Source: Bacteroidales bacterium (lineage in GTDB: Bacteria; Bacteroidota; Bacteroidia; Bacteroidales; UBA932). Taken from it: a DNA stretch of 64,000 nucleotides. Positions 51,486 through 60,656 of this stretch are shown piece by piece; position 1 is the first letter of the stretch, and every line of letters begins with the position of its first letter. Below the pieces are notes generated by a model. The model did not search any database, was not told where the DNA came from, and was given only the letters and a program-made list of their open reading frames with translations. The translations under genes were made by a program, and so were the position numbers. The DNA lies in the NCBI GenBank assembly GCA_022647615.1, contig JALCKZ010000001.1, positions 794,178 through 858,177 on the forward strand, in the 5' to 3' direction.

Positions 51486-53786
51486 ATGAAAAAGATATAC
51501 AGAATATTTGTGGCGCTTGTGACGGTGTGCGCATTGCAAAGTGCCGGGTTTGCAAGTGTTTTAAATGCGAATGCGGTGTCCGCAAGAGCAGCTGTTCCAA
51601 ACACGGTGGTTATGCCTTGCATTGTAGCTCCTCAGTTTGGAAATGTTGGAGATCCGGTGACCTGGGCGCAGAAAGTTGCAAACTCCGGAGTTAAGTCTGC
51701 AAATGGTGCAGCTGCTGATATTTATGAAATTCAGCTTGTTGCGAGCATTGATCCCGCGTGGCATGTGTATGATTTTGGTCCCTACACAGACGGGCCTAAT
51801 GCAACTATTTATAAGGTTGCTGCAACCGCAGGATTTCAGCTTAACAAAGATTTTAAACTTATTGGCAAACCCTTTATAAAAGGCAAGGTTACAAAGGCTT
51901 ATGATGATATATTCCAAATGAAAATTGGAACATTTGGAAGCGGCGCTATTCTAGTTCAAAAAGTTCAGGTGCTTTCTAACAAGCCCGTGAAAGTTGTTGC
52001 GCATGTTGAGTGGCAGGCTTGCAAGGAGGGTAACTGCGTAAACGGCGAGAAAGATTTTAATGTCACTTTGCCTGCTGCAAAAAATCCGGTAGTTGCTAAC
52101 AGTGCTGTAAACAGCGGAATATCAGCGAATAATAGCATCGCGACAGATTCTTCTGTATCAGGAGCTTCCGCGGCAGACGGAGCTGGCGTAAATGCAGTTG
52201 CAGACAGTGCAATCAATTCACAAAACGGCAGCATTACAAGTGCTGGTTCAGCCAATAGCGGGAGCAAGCTTGATAATTCGGGAGTTGGACACCGCTCTTT
52301 GTGGAGCCTTGTGCTTGAGGCAATTCTGTGGGGTTTTGCAATGTTGATTACTCCTTGTGTTTTCCCGATGGTGCCGATGACGGTCTCATTTTTCATGCAT
52401 CACTCAGAGGGAGATGAGAAGGAGGATGACAAGAAAAAATCTAGCAGCAGAGGCAAATTCCTGGCGAGCATGTATGGTCTTTCAATAGTTGCGCTGTACA
52501 CATTGCCTATCGCGATAATAATACTTATAACATATTTAATTGGAGGCGGGAGCGTAACTGCAAATATTTTTAACTGGCTGGCTACTAATTGGATACCAAA
52601 TCTGATATTCTTCATTGTGTTCTTTGTTTTTGCGCTGAGTTTCTTTGGTGCGTTTGAAATTGTGCTGCCAAGCTGGATGGTTAACAAGGCTGATGCTAAA
52701 TCAGATAAAGGAGGTTTGCTGGGAGTTTTCTTTATGGCTTTGACGCTGGTGCTTGTCTCTTTTTCTTGCACGGGTCCTATAGTAGGAAGCATTTTAATCA
52801 GAAGCACACAAGGTGAGATTTGGGCACCTGTTGTTGCAATGCTCGCATTCTCAATAGCTTTCGCAATTCCGTTCACAATTTTTGCATTTGTTCCGTCACT
52901 TCTGGATAAGCTTCCAAAATCTGGCGGATGGCTTAATTCAGTTAAAGTTGTCCTTGGATTTATAGAGCTTGCTCTTGGAATGAAGTTCCTTTCTATTGCA
53001 GACCAAACTTACCACTGGGGAATTTTGGACAGAGAAGTTTATCTTGCATTCTGGATTGTAATATTTGCATTACTAGGTATTTATCTGCTTGGGAAAATCA
53101 GATTCCAATATGATTCAAAAGAGGATCATGTCTCTATTCCGCGTCTTTTGCTTGCAATAATTGATTTTGCATTTGTTGTTTATATGATTCCCGGAATGTG
53201 GGGTGCACCACTTAAGGCTTTGAGCGGATATTTGCCTCCAATTGAGACACAGGACTTTAGAGTGGCCTACATTGGTGCAGGCAGTGCGGACGGCGGAAAT
53301 AAAACAGCCGCCATTGATACATTGAATGCAAAATATTCTGATGTTTTGCATTTGCCTCAGGGACTGCAGGGTTTCTTTAATTATGATGAGGCATTGGCTT
53401 ATGCGCAAAAAGTACATAAACCTGTATTCCTGGATTTTACAGGACATGGATGTGTCAACTGCCGTGAGATGGAAGCAAGAGTTTGGAGCAATCCGATAGT
53501 GCTGCAAATGCTTAAGCAAGAGTATGTTGTATGTGCATTATATGCAGATGACAAGATGACCGTGCCGGAAGAAGATCAGGTAACTCTGCCTAATGGAAAG
53601 GTGCTAAGCGAGTTAGGAGATATAAATTCCAATTTCATGTTAACCCGTTTTAACGCAAACGCTCAGCCATACTACATAATACTTGATGAAACCGGCAAGC
53701 CTCTGGCTCAGCCAATGGGTTATAATCTTGACGTCAAGGTCTTTACAAAATTCCTGCAAGACGGTATAAAAGCATACGGCAAATAG
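51486..53786 (+). CDS. dsbD: Protein-disulfide reductase DsbD (thiol:disulfide interchange protein)
   Basis: 766 residues from the ATG at 51486, which gives a clean signal peptide (MKKIYRIFVALVTVCALQS). DsbD moves electrons from cytoplasmic thioredoxin to the periplasm. Domains: an N-terminal periplasmic domain with the cysteine pair in WQACKEGNCVNG, a Ser/Ala/Asn-rich linker (about 200-270), an eight-helix core with TPCVFPMVPM and SFSCTGPIVGS (the two membrane cysteines), and a C-terminal thioredoxin-like domain with GHGCVNCREME. A strongly charged loop (EGDEKEDDKKKSSSRGK) breaks the membrane core. It stands alone after tRNA-Leu and converges on metK. Confidence 0.93.
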   Translation: MKKIYRIFVALVTVCALQSAGFASVLNANAVSARAAVPNTVVMPCIVAPQFGNVGDPVTWAQKVANSGVKSANGAAADIYEIQLVASIDPAWHVYDFGPYTDGPNATIYKVAATAGFQLNKDFKLIGKPFIKGKVTKAYDDIFQMKIGTFGSGAILVQKVQVLSNKPVKVVAHVEWQACKEGNCVNGEKDFNVTLPAAKNPVVANSAVNSGISANNSIATDSSVSGASAADGAGVNAVADSAINSQNGSITSAGSANSGSKLDNSGVGHRSLWSLVLEAILWGFAMLITPCVFPMVPMTVSFFMHHSEGDEKEDDKKKSSSRGKFLASMYGLSIVALYTLPIAIIILITYLIGGGSVTANIFNWLATNWIPNLIFFIVFFVFALSFFGAFEIVLPSWMVNKADAKSDKGGLLGVFFMALTLVLVSFSCTGPIVGSILIRSTQGEIWAPVVAMLAFSIAFAIPFTIFAFVPSLLDKLPKSGGWLNSVKVVLGFIELALGMKFLSIADQTYHWGILDREVYLAFWIVIFALLGIYLLGKIRFQYDSKEDHVSIPRLLLAIIDFAFVVYMIPGMWGAPLKALSGYLPPIETQDFRVAYIGAGSADGGNKTAAIDTLNAKYSDVLHLPQGLQGFFNYDEALAYAQKVHKPVFLDFTGHGCVNCREMEARVWSNPIVLQMLKQEYVVCALYADDKMTVPEEDQVTLPNGKVLSELGDINSNFMLTRFNANAQPYYIILDETGKPLAQPMGYNLDVKVFTKFLQDGIKAYGK

Positions 53787-53826
53787 CCTGAGACCATTTG
53801 CCGTTTTGCTTAGATGATTTGATAGC

Positions 53827-53849
53827 AGCTATTCAACTGATAGCTGTTG
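53827..53849. terminator. Weak hairpin between convergent dsbD and metK
   Basis: CAGCTAT pairs with ATAGCTG over a 7-base loop. The T-run is poor on both strands, so the terminator call is tentative. Confidence 0.3.
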
Positions 53850-53853
53850 TAAA

Positions 53854-55179
53854 TTAATTAGCAAGCGCGAAAGCTTTTCTGACTTTTGGTACTGCGTCCA
53901 GAAGTTCCCATCCAAAAAACTGAACTTTCTTTTTCACGTTCTTTCCGTTCTTCACAACGGTAACTTCCCCAACATAAGGAGTACGTCCCATGTGACCGTA
54001 AGCGGCTGTAGGCAAGTAAATTGGATTTTTCAGCTGGAATTTTTCTATTATTACCGCAGGACGCAAATCAAAAATTTCTCCAACAATTTTTGCAATTTCT
54101 CCATCTGACATTACAACTTTTGATTTGCAATTTGTACTGTTATCAGCGTTTTTATCGCCGGCATTTCTTTTCCCTTTTGCAACCTTGCAAGTTCCAAAAG
54201 TATTTATGAAAATACTCAGCGGTTTGGCCACTCCAATCGCGTAAGAAAGCTGTATCTGAACTTCATCCGCAACCCCTGCAGCTACCAGATTCTTAGCAAT
54301 ATAGCGCGCCGCATAGGCAGCAGAGCGGTCAACCTTGCTTGGGTCCTTTCCGGAAAGCGCGCCGCCACCGTGAGCTCCTCTTCCTCCGTATGTATCTACG
54401 ATTATCTTCCTGCCTGTCAGGCCGGTGTCACCGGCAGGTCCGCCAATCACAAATTTTCCGGTAGGATTTACCAGCAGCTTGTAGTTACAATTAAACAATT
54501 CTTTCAGGCGTGCCGGCAATTTTTTTATCAATCTTGGAATTAGAATTTTACGCACATCTTCCTTGATTTTATTTTGCATTTCCGCATCTCCGGCAAATTC
54601 ATCATGCTGGGTGGAAAGTACAATCGTATTAATTCTCAGAGGTTTGCGATCGTCAGAATACTCTATCGTGAACTGAGACTTTGCGTCCGGCCTCAAATAA
54701 GGCATTAGCTTTGTATTCTTTCTTATCTCTGCAAGCTCCTGCAAAATTCTGTGAGACAGCCATATAGGTAGAGGCATGTAATCATCTGTCTCACGACAGG
54801 CATATCCAAACATGATGCCTTGGTCGCCAGCGCCCTGATTGTATTTATCCTTTTTGTCAACTCCGCGCCTGATATCAGCGCTCTGTTCATGCAGGGCGGA
54901 AAGGATGCCGCATGAGTTGCCGTCAAACATATAATCGGCCTTTGTGTAGCCGATAGAATTAATCACTTTCCTTGCAGTATCTTGAATATCAACATACGCC
55001 TCATTTGAATGGGATTCTCCTCCCACAACGACAAGACCGGTGCTTACAAAAGTTTCGCAAGCAACTTTGCTCTCAGGGTCCTGCTTTAGAAATTCGTCCA
55101 ATACCGCATCTGATATTTGATCCGCAACTTTATCCGGATGTCCTTCAGATACAGATTCTGATGTAAATAAATAAGCCAT
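53854..55179 (-). CDS. metK: S-adenosylmethionine synthetase
   Basis: 441 residues. It makes SAM from ATP and methionine. ATP/methionine-site motifs are intact: [53 protein letters not shown] and [19 protein letters not shown]. It is longer than the usual ~385-400 residues mainly because of an insertion near residue 345 ([19 protein letters not shown]). Its 5' leader of about 135 bases carries a SAM-II-like element, so feedback by the product is likely. It converges on dsbD and is divergent from the Oar-like gene. Confidence 0.97.
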   Translation of the reverse strand: MAYLFTSESVSEGHPDKVADQISDAVLDEFLKQDPESKVACETFVSTGLVVVGGESHSNEAYVDIQDTARKVINSIGYTKADYMFDGNSCGILSALHEQSADIRRGVDKKDKYNQGAGDQGIMFGYACRETDDYMPLPIWLSHRILQELAEIRKNTKLMPYLRPDAKSQFTIEYSDDRKPLRINTIVLSTQHDEFAGDAEMQNKIKEDVRKILIPRLIKKLPARLKELFNCNYKLLVNPTGKFVIGGPAGDTGLTGRKIIVDTYGGRGAHGGGALSGKDPSKVDRSAAYAARYIAKNLVAAGVADEVQIQLSYAIGVAKPLSIFINTFGTCKVAKGKRNAGDKNADNSTNCKSKVVMSDGEIAKIVGEIFDLRPAVIIEKFQLKNPIYLPTAAYGHMGRTPYVGEVTVVKNGKNVKKKVQFFGWELLDAVPKVRKAFALAN

Positions 55180-55261
55180 AACTAAACATTTTAAAGTTAA
55201 ACATCTAGTGTAGTAATTTGACTTTGTGCGTGTTGAAAGCGTCCGGCAGATAAGCCGTCCG

Positions 55262-55313
55262 TTCCTTTTAGCATTTTTTAGCGTGGTTGCAAGCAGTCAA
55301 ATCTCTCCACTTA
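55262..55313 (-). ncRNA. SAM-II-like riboswitch in the metK leader
   Basis: On the RNA strand, GUGG-AGA-GAUUUGACUGCUUGCAA-CCAC is followed by GCUAAAAAAUGCUAAAAGGA. This matches the SAM-II consensus as I know it (GAUUUAAC...UUGCAA, a GCGUGAUAAAU-like link, GCUAAAAAGG), with P1 formed by GUGG/CCAC. The expected transcript start (about 55313, from the TACCTTTG box at 55320-55327) falls right at the first base of P1. The GGA ending is about 80 bases from the metK start codon, unlike classical SAM-II, where it overlaps the ribosome-binding site. The downstream AGUCAAAU (55223-55216) is fully complementary to the AUUUGACU of the core (55302-55295), a possible switch. Confidence 0.6.
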
Positions 55314-55319
55314 TATGTG

Positions 55320-55327
55320 CAAAGGTA
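55320..55327 (-). promoter_or_regulatory. -7 box of metK
   Basis: Minus-strand TACCTTTG, exact; transcription would begin near 55313, giving a leader of about 135 bases. Confidence 0.6.
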
Positions 55328-55408
55328 ATAAAGATTGTGAATTAATACAATGTTAATAAAAAGTTGTTAAATATTTGTTTTACTACTTCTTATGAATCTG
55401 AATTTTTT

Positions 55409-55416
55409 TAATTTTG
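55409..55416 (+). promoter_or_regulatory. -7 box of the Oar-like receptor gene
   Basis: TAATTTTG, exact. The leader of about 60 bases contains a small hairpin (GCCG-aagaaaa-CGGC at 55421-55435). Confidence 0.45.
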
Positions 55417-55483
55417 CACTGCCGAAGAAAACGGCTGAAAAAACAGATATTATTTTACAAAACCTTAAATAATCTAATCATTT

Positions 55484-58400
55484 ATGAAACAAACTATTAA
55501 GCTTTTTGCCTTGACGGTTTTGAGCTTGTTTGTATCTGCGGGCTTGTTTGCCCAGGTTACAACATCCTCAATGAGCGGCAAGGTAACAGAGAAGGACGGG
55601 AGTCCTGTAGTTGGCGCTACTGTTATAGCAACGCACACTCCGTCCGGTTCTAAGTATTATTCAACCACCGATAATTCTGGTAATTATCGTATCTTGAATA
55701 TGAGAATCGGAGGACCTTATGACGTTGAAGTCTCACTGCTTGGTTATGGCAGCAACAAGACAGGAGGCGCATACCTAAAATTAGGCGAAAACTTTGTTCG
55801 CAATGTGGTAATGAACGTAGAGGCTGTTGCACTTAATGAAGTTGTAGTTCAGGCCAAGGGAAATAACCCAATCATGAACTCAGATAAGAACGGTGCTTCT
55901 ACAAACGTAAGTTCAACACAATTAAAGCAACTTCCTTCCATCAGCAGAAGTATTCTTGATTTTACCAAGTTTACTCCTCAGGCAAATGGAACATCATTTG
56001 GAGGCCGCGATAATCGTATGAATACCGTAACAATCGATGGTGCAGCATTTAACAACAATTTTGGATTGAGCACATCTCAAATCCTTCCCGGAGGAAATGC
56101 ACAGCCAATTGCTTTGGACGCTATTGAGGAGGTATCCGTTAACTTGGCTCCGTTTGATATCAGACAGTCACAGTTCACCGGCGCATCTATCAACGCAGTT
56201 ACAAAGAGCGGTACTAACAGATTTTCAGGTTCCGTTTACTCTTATTTGAGACCTAAGAAATTCACCGGCAACAAAGTTGGAGATTACACAGTTGCAAATG
56301 CACGTGATTCCAAAGCAGAGACTTATGGTGTAACATTCGGAGGCCCAATCATTAAAGACAAATTGTTCTTCTTTGTCAGCGGCGAGTATGAGAAAGAGAC
56401 TTCTCCTTCAGGCGCTTATGAGCCAAGTACAGATGGTACTTCAAACGTATCAACCAAGACTTCACGTACAACCGTTTCTGATTTGAAGGCTATGCATGAT
56501 TATCTGCTAAGCCAGTATGGTTATGAGGCAGGTGCATATCAGAACTTCCCTAACTTTAAGAGCGATAACCACAAGATTCTTGCAAGAATCGACTGGAACA
56601 TCAATAAGAACAACAAGTTCACTATCAGATACAATGAGGTTGTCGGAACATCAGACCAGCTGACAAATGCAAACTCCGCTCCTAGCCCTAGAGGTTCCGG
56701 ACGTAGTTCCATTTATTCAGTCTCTTTTGGTAATTCCTGGTACGGTTTCAAAAACACTGTAAGAAGTATAACGGGTGAGTTGGACAGCCATTGGGGAAAA
56801 TTCTCCAATCAGCTGCTTGGTTCATACACAATGATTGAGGATAAGAGAACTTCAGATAGCGGTGTGTTCCCGTTTGTTGATATCTACAAAGGCGGAGACC
56901 AATATATGTCATTTGGATATGAGCTATTTACTTATGGAAATGATGTTAAGAACAACACACTTTCTGTAAAAGATAACTTGTCTATCAACCTTGGCGACCA
57001 CAACCTTACATTTGGCGCCTCTTTCGACAGACTATATTTTAAGAATGTTTACATCAGAGAAGGTACGTCATACTACAGATATAACTACAACAATACAGTA
57101 GACCCTGCAACAGGCGTTACTTATGCAGATGGTATGTCTGCTTTCTATGCAAATGCAACTCCAACCGCTTTTGCCGTAACTTACGGATATAATGGACAAA
57201 GCACTCCTGGTGTTGAGCTTTCATTCGGCCTAGGCGCATTATATGCTCAGGATGAGTGGCAGGTAAATGACAAAGTTAAGGTTACGATGGGTTTAAGAGC
57301 TGAGCTTCCTTTCTATCTGAATAGCTTGGACAACAACCCTGCTGTTAATGCTTACGGCTTTAACAAATGGAACAATACTTTCAGAGATCACTACACTGTT
57401 GGAGAATCAGCAGAGAAGAATTACTACATGAACAGCGGCAAGTGGCCAAAGAGAAAACTGGAACTTAACCCAAGAATTGGTTTCAACTGGGATATTAACG
57501 GAGACAGAAGTCTTCAGTTAAGAGGTGGTTCAGGTTTCTTTAGTGGCATGCTTCCTTTTGTATGGTTTACAAACCAGCCAGGCGGTTCAGGTATGATTCA
57601 GTCTCCTGAGATTATGATTACCAACCTTTCTACGTTGGCTCAGAACAAGATAACCTTTAACAAAGATTACAAGGCTATGATTGCTGCTCATCCAACATTG
57701 TTCCCTACAACCCCTGGTAAAATTCCTTCAGGTTCAGCACTTTGCGAGGTTTCAAAAGACTTCAAGATGCCTCAGGTATGGAGAAGTGATTTGGCTTTGG
57801 ATATAGCTCTTCCTTGGAACATGGTTTTGACTTTGGAGGAAATTTTCTCCAAGGATATCAATGCCGTTATGCAGAAGAATGTGAACTTGCAATATCCTTC
57901 AGGATACTATTCCGGAATGGATGACAGACCTTACTGGACAAATACAAGAATCAATTCAGATTTAAGCTCTGCGATGGTTCTTTGCAATACAAGCAAAGGT
58001 TTCCAGAATTCACTTACTGCTCAGTTGACTAAGAACTTGACAAGAGGTCTTTCCGGAATGATTGCTTACACTTATACAGTTGCTAAGGACGTTACAAACA
58101 ACCCTGGTTCTACTGCATCATCAGCATGGAGCGCCAACTCAGTTGTTTCTTATTTGAATGACCCTGAGCTTGCAGCTTCCGGTTTTGCTGTTCCTCACAG
58201 ATTAGTTGGAAACATCTCCTACAGATTTGAATGGCTTAAACATTTTGCTACAACTCTTTCACTATCCTACACAGGAGAGTCTCAGGGTAGAGCAGACTTC
58301 TGCTACTCAAATGATATGAATAAAGATGGCAACTCATCTGATTTGATGTATATCCCTGGAAGTAAGGGCGAGCTTGCATTTGTAACTTCTACTTACACAT

Positions 58401-58897
58401 ATACAGATGCTAACAAGGTTAAGTATAAATATACTGTAACTGACACACAGATGAGAGATGCATTCTGGACATTAGTTGAGGGCAACTCTTATTTGAAGAG
58501 CCATAAAGGCCAATATGCTAAGAGATATGGTTATGTTGAGCCATGGCACAACAGATGGGATGTTAAGGTTATTCAAGACATCTTCACAAACTTTGGAAGC
58601 AACAGAAGATATACTCTACAGGTCAGCTTAGACATCATCAATGCAGGCAACCTTCTTAACAAGAATTGGGGCGCTTACAAGACAATGGGTTCAATGTCTT
58701 ATGATAGAATCCGTCCTTTAACTTTTGTTAAGGCTGTTAACGGTGTTCCTACTTATATGTTGAATGCATCAGCTGCAGGAGCAAATGATTCTGCAGAGGC
58801 AATCGTAAGCAGATGGGCAGGAAACAATACTTGGCAGAAGAGCGTTTCTACAGGCAGTACCTGGGGAATGTTGTTTGGCGTAAGATTGTTGTTCTAA
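55484..58897 (+). CDS. Oar-like TonB-dependent receptor
   Basis: 1137 residues. A signal peptide (ending GLFAQ) is followed by a carboxypeptidase-regulatory-like domain (MSGKVTEKDGSPVVGATVIA, about 30-115). The plug is at about 120-240 (NGTSFGGRDNRMNTVTIDGA, FTGASINAVTKSGTNRFSGS). A very long barrel ends WGMLFGVRLLF. This is the Oar/OmpA-adhesion-like class of TonB receptors; ligand and exact role are unknown, and surface adhesion has been reported for relatives. It is a single-gene unit with its own promoter and terminator. Confidence 0.93.
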   Translation: MKQTIKLFALTVLSLFVSAGLFAQVTTSSMSGKVTEKDGSPVVGATVIATHTPSGSKYYSTTDNSGNYRILNMRIGGPYDVEVSLLGYGSNKTGGAYLKLGENFVRNVVMNVEAVALNEVVVQAKGNNPIMNSDKNGASTNVSSTQLKQLPSISRSILDFTKFTPQANGTSFGGRDNRMNTVTIDGAAFNNNFGLSTSQILPGGNAQPIALDAIEEVSVNLAPFDIRQSQFTGASINAVTKSGTNRFSGSVYSYLRPKKFTGNKVGDYTVANARDSKAETYGVTFGGPIIKDKLFFFVSGEYEKETSPSGAYEPSTDGTSNVSTKTSRTTVSDLKAMHDYLLSQYGYEAGAYQNFPNFKSDNHKILARIDWNINKNNKFTIRYNEVVGTSDQLTNANSAPSPRGSGRSSIYSVSFGNSWYGFKNTVRSITGELDSHWGKFSNQLLGSYTMIEDKRTSDSGVFPFVDIYKGGDQYMSFGYELFTYGNDVKNNTLSVKDNLSINLGDHNLTFGASFDRLYFKNVYIREGTSYYRYNYNNTVDPATGVTYADGMSAFYANATPTAFAVTYGYNGQSTPGVELSFGLGALYAQDEWQVNDKVKVTMGLRAELPFYLNSLDNNPAVNAYGFNKWNNTFRDHYTVGESAEKNYYMNSGKWPKRKLELNPRIGFNWDINGDRSLQLRGGSGFFSGMLPFVWFTNQPGGSGMIQSPEIMITNLSTLAQNKITFNKDYKAMIAAHPTLFPTTPGKIPSGSALCEVSKDFKMPQVWRSDLALDIALPWNMVLTLEEIFSKDINAVMQKNVNLQYPSGYYSGMDDRPYWTNTRINSDLSSAMVLCNTSKGFQNSLTAQLTKNLTRGLSGMIAYTYTVAKDVTNNPGSTASSAWSANSVVSYLNDPELAASGFAVPHRLVGNISYRFEWLKHFATTLSLSYTGESQGRADFCYSNDMNKDGNSSDLMYIPGSKGELAFVTSTYTYTDANKVKYKYTVTDTQMRDAFWTLVEGNSYLKSHKGQYAKRYGYVEPWHNRWDVKVIQDIFTNFGSNRRYTLQVSLDIINAGNLLNKNWGAYKTMGSMSYDRIRPLTFVKAVNGVPTYMLNASAAGANDSAEAIVSRWAGNNTWQKSVSTGSTWGMLFGVRLLF

Positions 58898-58913
58898 AAC
58901 ATTATAGTTGATT

Positions 58914-58945
58914 AAAAAAGGCTGTCCAAATGGGCAGCCTTTTTT
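58914..58945 (+). terminator. Terminator of the Oar-like gene
   Basis: GGCTGTCC pairs with GGGCAGCC (one G-U), flanked by A6 and T6. Confidence 0.9.
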
Positions 58946-58955
58946 ATTGCATGTA

Positions 58956-59260
58956 CAGCAACCTGCTGTGCAGGTTGCTGAGCAATGCGTTTAATAGCCG
59001 GCCAATGCCGGCTATATTTGCCGGCGCACAAAGCACGCCGGCAATTAGTGTATTACGCGGCTACCGCCGCGGAAATGCACGCGCTAAAGCGCGGGCCTTC
59101 GGCCTTGCAATTATTACTTCATGTATATATAAAGACGAGCGGCTGAAAGCCGTGAGTCCCGGCACGGAGTGCCGGTGCATCCTGCGCACGAAGTGCGCTT
59201 GACCACAAGGCAATGCGCTGCATTGTAGCGCATTGCTTTGCAAACTGCTTAGCAGTTTGC
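58956..59260. repeat. Array of about eleven consecutive, unrelated hairpins
   Basis: Perfect inverted repeats at 58956-58980 (10-bp stem), 58994-59015 (9), 59018-59044 (9), 59057-59067 (4), 59080-59093 (5), 59094-59104 (4), 59140-59152 (5), 59159-59175 (7), 59184-59198 (6), 59210-59236 (10) and 59240-59260 (9). Loops are mostly 3-9 bases and often read GAA, GGA, CTA or TTA. Stem sequences differ from one to the next. The array fills the 367-base gap between the Oar terminator and the DUF4270 gene. I find no credible gene in it; the last hairpin, followed by ATTTTT, could end plus-strand transcripts. Confidence 0.9.
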
Positions 59261-59264
59261 ATTT

Positions 59265-60656
59265 TTATTTATCCTTGAGGATAGCGTAAACAATTTTGAT
59301 ATAAGGATAGTTGGCGTTTGCCGGACCGTTTATCCTTCCCATTGTGTAAGTTGAAGCATCCAGGGAGTATGTTGTTGAACTGGAGCTAGAATAATAAGAG
59401 CTGCTGGAAGATGCAACGATTGGCATAATCCACAATTTGTACAAAGGCTCTGCGGCAACATCTTTTCTGTCAGCCTTCATTATTTTTTGGATTGTGCTGG
59501 CCATCTGTCCCTCATAATAGTAAAGAGATCTGTTGATTGCGCCAACCGCATTGCTTGTGCTGTAAACGTCTGAAAGAGGATAATAGTAGTAATCTGTTGT
59601 ATCTGCAACTTTGTGACAAGGATATAGATATTGCGGATAATAGCTTGTAACTCTGCTTTCATCTGTCGGGAGCTCATAAGGCAAATAATAAGTTGCGCCG
59701 CTTATTAAAATTCTATTTTTATCATATCCCTGCTTTGCTGCCCACGCATCCAAAGTGTCCTTCAGAGCAACAGGGTCTACATAAGGTTTAAGTCCTCCTA
59801 CTCCCTCAATATCAATGTATTTCTGAGGCGTATCAGATTCCATGGCTTTGGACTCATAGGTGGATTCATTCTGAGCATAGTCTACACCCAAAGCAAAAGT
59901 TATCGTAGTATCTTTTCTTGCAAGACCGCTTTTCCATGTTGGCTGGAAATTAACTTGCATATACATGTAAGTAGAACTAACAGTCCATTTGTTCAATCTG
60001 CCGCCGTAAGTTCCTGCAGCAGGAGGATCACATGTAAAATACAATCCCTTATATCCTTTTACAAACTGAGTCGTAGAATCTAACTGTAAATCAGTTGCTT
60101 TAAGAATATCTTCTCCAAGACTATTGTCAAGATATATTGTCAGGGAATCTGTGCCGGTATAAACGGTGCTGCCTTTATTTATCTGTGTATGAATGTAATC
60201 AGAACTCTTAATCATGTTGTTGTACTTGTCGGTAGTATCAACATATTTGTTCATTCTGTAAACATGTATGTTTTGAGTTATGCCCTCCTGGCTTGCATCC
60301 GGAATAGAGTTTCCGCTAAGAAGCATGGTGATAAAAATCTTCTTTACATAAGCTCCTGTTCCTAAGTTCATTCCGGAAGACACAGGTGCAAAATTGGTGG
60401 CGCATGTAAAATTGGCCAGACCAAATTCTTTTGTTCTTATTGCCCCAAAATAACCATAAGATGTATTAAGCGCCTGCATGCTGTCTGCAACTCTGGTTTT
60501 TAGCGGCATGTGGAAAGTAGCCGTCCCAACCTGCATTATATAATCATCGGGAACATAATTGTCACCGATAGTTTTATCTACTGATATGCAGGAATATGTG
60601 AGTAGCGATGCCGCCGCCGGCAAAATCAGATAACGGAAGAAAGCCTTGAATTGCAT
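59265..60656 (-). CDS. DUF4270 domain lipoprotein
   Basis: 463 residues. The signal AAASLLTYSC is a lipobox. The body (GTATFHMPLKTRVADSMQALN, SYGYFGAIRTKEFGLANFTCATNF, LNIP-type strands) follows the DUF4270 pattern, a Bacteroidetes family of surface or periplasmic lipoproteins of unknown role. It overlaps the upstream glycogen synthase-like gene by one base, an association seen widely in the phylum. A serine-rich stretch (ASSSSSYYSSSSSTTYS) lies near the C-terminus. CTGTCGGGA is present at 59663. Confidence 0.85.
   Translation of the reverse strand: MQFKAFFRYLILPAAASLLTYSCISVDKTIGDNYVPDDYIMQVGTATFHMPLKTRVADSMQALNTSYGYFGAIRTKEFGLANFTCATNFAPVSSGMNLGTGAYVKKIFITMLLSGNSIPDASQEGITQNIHVYRMNKYVDTTDKYNNMIKSSDYIHTQINKGSTVYTGTDSLTIYLDNSLGEDILKATDLQLDSTTQFVKGYKGLYFTCDPPAAGTYGGRLNKWTVSSTYMYMQVNFQPTWKSGLARKDTTITFALGVDYAQNESTYESKAMESDTPQKYIDIEGVGGLKPYVDPVALKDTLDAWAAKQGYDKNRILISGATYYLPYELPTDESRVTSYYPQYLYPCHKVADTTDYYYYPLSDVYSTSNAVGAINRSLYYYEGQMASTIQKIMKADRKDVAAEPLYKLWIMPIVASSSSSYYSSSSSTTYSLDASTYTMGRINGPANANYPYIKIVYAILKDK

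Noticed and set aside
59061-59243. 60- and 90-codon frames inside the hairpin array
   Set aside because: Open frames arise from the palindromic composition; they have no start context or family match.
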